Positions 14,094 to 15,099 of a stretch of DNA of 15,099 nt are shown one piece after another. A program made the position numbers and the translations under genes. Source of the stretch: an uncultured Chloroflexota bacterium (GTDB lineage Bacteria; Chloroflexota; Anaerolineae; Promineifilales; Promineifilaceae). Below the pieces are notes generated by a model. That model saw nothing but the letters and a program-made list of their open reading frames with translations, did no database searches and had not been told where the DNA came from. Position 1 is the stretch's first letter. Each line of letters opens with the position of its first letter. The DNA is taken from positions 1 through 15,099 of the forward strand of contig CALFEW010001111.1 of the NCBI GenBank assembly GCA_937958365.1, written 5' to 3'.

Positions 14094-15099
14094 TCATACC
14101 CTGTGTCGCTCCACCACCCGATGCACTGCTTCAATCACGTCAGTTACGTCGCGGGGCTTCATGCAGCTATACAACGGCAGAGAAATCAGCCGTTCATAGG
14201 CCACATCCGCTACCGGGAAATCCCCAGGCTTCAGGCCGAAGCGGTCCCGATAATACGGTTGGCGATGTAGCGGGATAAAATGCACCGACGTGCAAATCCC
14301 TTCCCGCTTCAATGCCTCGATAAATTGCCCCCTATCAATCGTCAGGCGCGCCAAATCCAGGCGAATAGCGTACAAATGCCAGGCATGACAGACTCCGGAC
14401 CGGGTCAACGGCCGTTCAATCTCTGGCACATCTTGAAATGCGGCGTCATATTGGGCGGCAATGGCGGCGCGCCGGGCATTCATGCCTTCCAACCGCGCCA
14501 ACTGCCGCAAACCCAACGCCGCTTGCAGGTCTGTCAGGTTATATTTGAAGCCTGGAAGTACCACCTCGTAATACCAGGAGCCTTTGTCTGCATACCGGTC
14601 CCACGCATCCCGGCTGATGCCGTGCAGCACCCATTTACGCATTTCCTGGGCCAATTCGTCGTCGTTGGTGGTGATCATGCCGCCTTCGGCCGTGACCAGG
14701 TTTTTCGTGGCATAGAAACTAAAGACGGTTACATCACTCAGGCTGCCGATGGGGCGGCCGTGCCAAAACGCGCCAATAGCGTGTGCAGCATCTTCAATCA
14801 CAATCAGATTGTGGCGCTGAGCAATCTCTTGTAAGTCGTCCAGCGCACACGGATGTCCGTACAGGTGCACCGGAATCAAGGCGCGGGTATGGCGGGTAAT
14901 TGCGCGTTCCACCGCCGTCGGGTCCAGGTTCAGGGTGTCTGGCTCTACATCCACCAGAATGGGGGTGGCCTGCTGATGAACCACCACATTGGCCGTCGCT
15001 GCAAAGGTCATGGTGGGCACAATGACTTCATCACCCGGCCCAATACCGGATGCCGCCAGAGCTATATGCAGCCCGCCCGTACACGAGTTAACGGCAATG
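14094..15099 (-). CDS. DegT/DnrJ/EryC1 (ArnB/PglE-type) sugar aminotransferase, partial (N-terminus beyond right edge)
   Basis: The frame stays open to base 15099, so the apparent GTG start at 15020 is not the real one. The 26 codons above it read ...V-N-S-C-T-G-G-L-H-I-A-L-A-A-S-G-I-G-P-G-D-E-V-I, a standard N-terminal segment of the family. V-I-E-D-A-A-H-A-I-G-A places the Asp that binds the pyridine nitrogen, and F-S-F-Y-A-T-K-N-L-V-T-A-E-G-G holds the PLP lysine. The enzyme transfers an amino group from glutamate to a 4-keto-6-deoxy (or 3-keto) NDP-sugar. With the membrane 4,6-dehydratase in the same operon, a 4-amino-4,6-dideoxy sugar is the likely product. It ends 19 bp before the chain-length gene. 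Confidence 0.9.
   Translation of the reverse strand, partial: IAVNSCTGGLHIALAASGIGPGDEVIVPTMTFAATANVVVHQQATPILVDVEPDTLNLDPTAVERAITRHTRALIPVHLYGHPCALDDLQEIAQRHNLIVIEDAAHAIGAFWHGRPIGSLSDVTVFSFYATKNLVTAEGGMITTNDDELAQEMRKWVLHGISRDAWDRYADKGSWYYEVVLPGFKYNLTDLQAALGLRQLARLEGMNARRAAIAAQYDAAFQDVPEIERPLTRSGVCHAWHLYAIRLDLARLTIDRGQFIEALKREGICTSVHFIPLHRQPYYRDRFGLKPGDFPVADVAYERLISLPLYSCMKPRDVTDVIEAVHRVVERHRV

Larger units (their letters stand above)
461..14415. repeat. Highly iterated palindromic octamer ACGGCCGT (43 copies)
   Basis: Exact copies start at 461, 573, 1056, 1421, 1545, 1818, 2128, 2559, 2840, 3424, 3566, 4367, 4808, 5564, 6002, 6058, 6373, 6660, 6825, 7229, 7685, 7978, 8511, 8585, 8655, 9599, 9879, 10662, 10875, 11088, 11186, 11432, 11738, 11896, 12280, 12509, 12759, 13030, 13044, 13578, 13938, 13992 and 14408. 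At about 60 percent GC, roughly 0.4 copies would be expected. All copies are inside coding regions, in all three codon phases. Several one-off variants (CCGGCCGT, GCGGCCGT, TGGCCGT) also occur. The count was made by eye and may be off by one or two. Confidence 0.93.

Noticed and set aside
461..14415. ACGGCCGT as an ordinary restriction site
   Set aside because: Cut sites of active restriction systems are normally avoided, not enriched a hundredfold. A methylation-only or structural role fits better.
15018..15020. GTG at 15020 as the start of the aminotransferase
   Set aside because: The frame remains open to the window edge and the 26 upstream codons match the conserved family N-terminal region, so the gene is truncated by the window.

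Overview
This window looks like the inside of one long surface-polysaccharide operon from a moderately GC-rich bacterium. My best guess is a Chloroflexota lineage (Anaerolineae/Caldilineae/Promineifilum-like). The clues are a Thr-Pro linker in a secreted beta-propeller protein, a secreted protein ending in a Y-L-P-I-V-L type tail, and the overall gene content. No rRNA, tRNA or taxonomic marker is present, so this assignment is an inference. All twelve genes lie on the minus strand. Most are separated by fewer than 35 bp or overlap, and nearly every start has a good GGAGG-type ribosome binding site. No terminator, tRNA, CRISPR array, insertion sequence or gene-free stretch over 300 bp was seen.

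In transcription order (right to left) the genes are as follows. A DegT/DnrJ/EryC1 aminotransferase is cut by the right edge. A Wzz-type chain-length protein is fused to a degenerate tyrosine-kinase-like ATPase domain. A lipoprotein resembles a TIM-barrel glycosidase. A secreted seven-repeat FG-GAP/VCBS propeller protein follows. Two adjacent, divergent SGNH-like exported proteins share an H-x-S-x-G-x-N block. A GNAT acetyltransferase follows. An 866-residue fusion joins a monotopic phosphoglycosyl transferase to a membrane NDP-sugar 4,6-dehydratase. A dedicated acyl carrier protein, an AMP-forming acyl/aminoacyl ligase and a glutamine-dependent asparagine synthetase homologue come next. A NAD synthase-like ATP pyrophosphatase is cut by the left edge.

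Together the genes suggest a pathway that makes a 4-amino-4,6-dideoxy sugar (dehydratase, aminotransferase, acetyltransferase), loads it on a lipid carrier (phosphoglycosyl transferase), controls chain length, and modifies or displays the product outside the cell (SGNH proteins, glycosidase-like lipoprotein, propeller). An ACP, ligase and amidotransferase module may add an unusual acyl or amide group.

The strongest unexpected signal is at the DNA level. The palindrome ACGGCCGT occurs 43 times in 15.1 kb by my hand count, where fewer than one is expected by chance. It lies in all three codon phases, and it spells every Thr-Ala-Val tripeptide I can find in the predicted proteins. This resembles the highly iterated palindromes of cyanobacteria (HIP1) and deserves a genome-wide look. 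Other points of interest are an internal start signal at the fusion junction, a nested hairpin between two genes, and ATCCG-type repeats flanking the ligase gene, one of which encodes the ligase's last residues.
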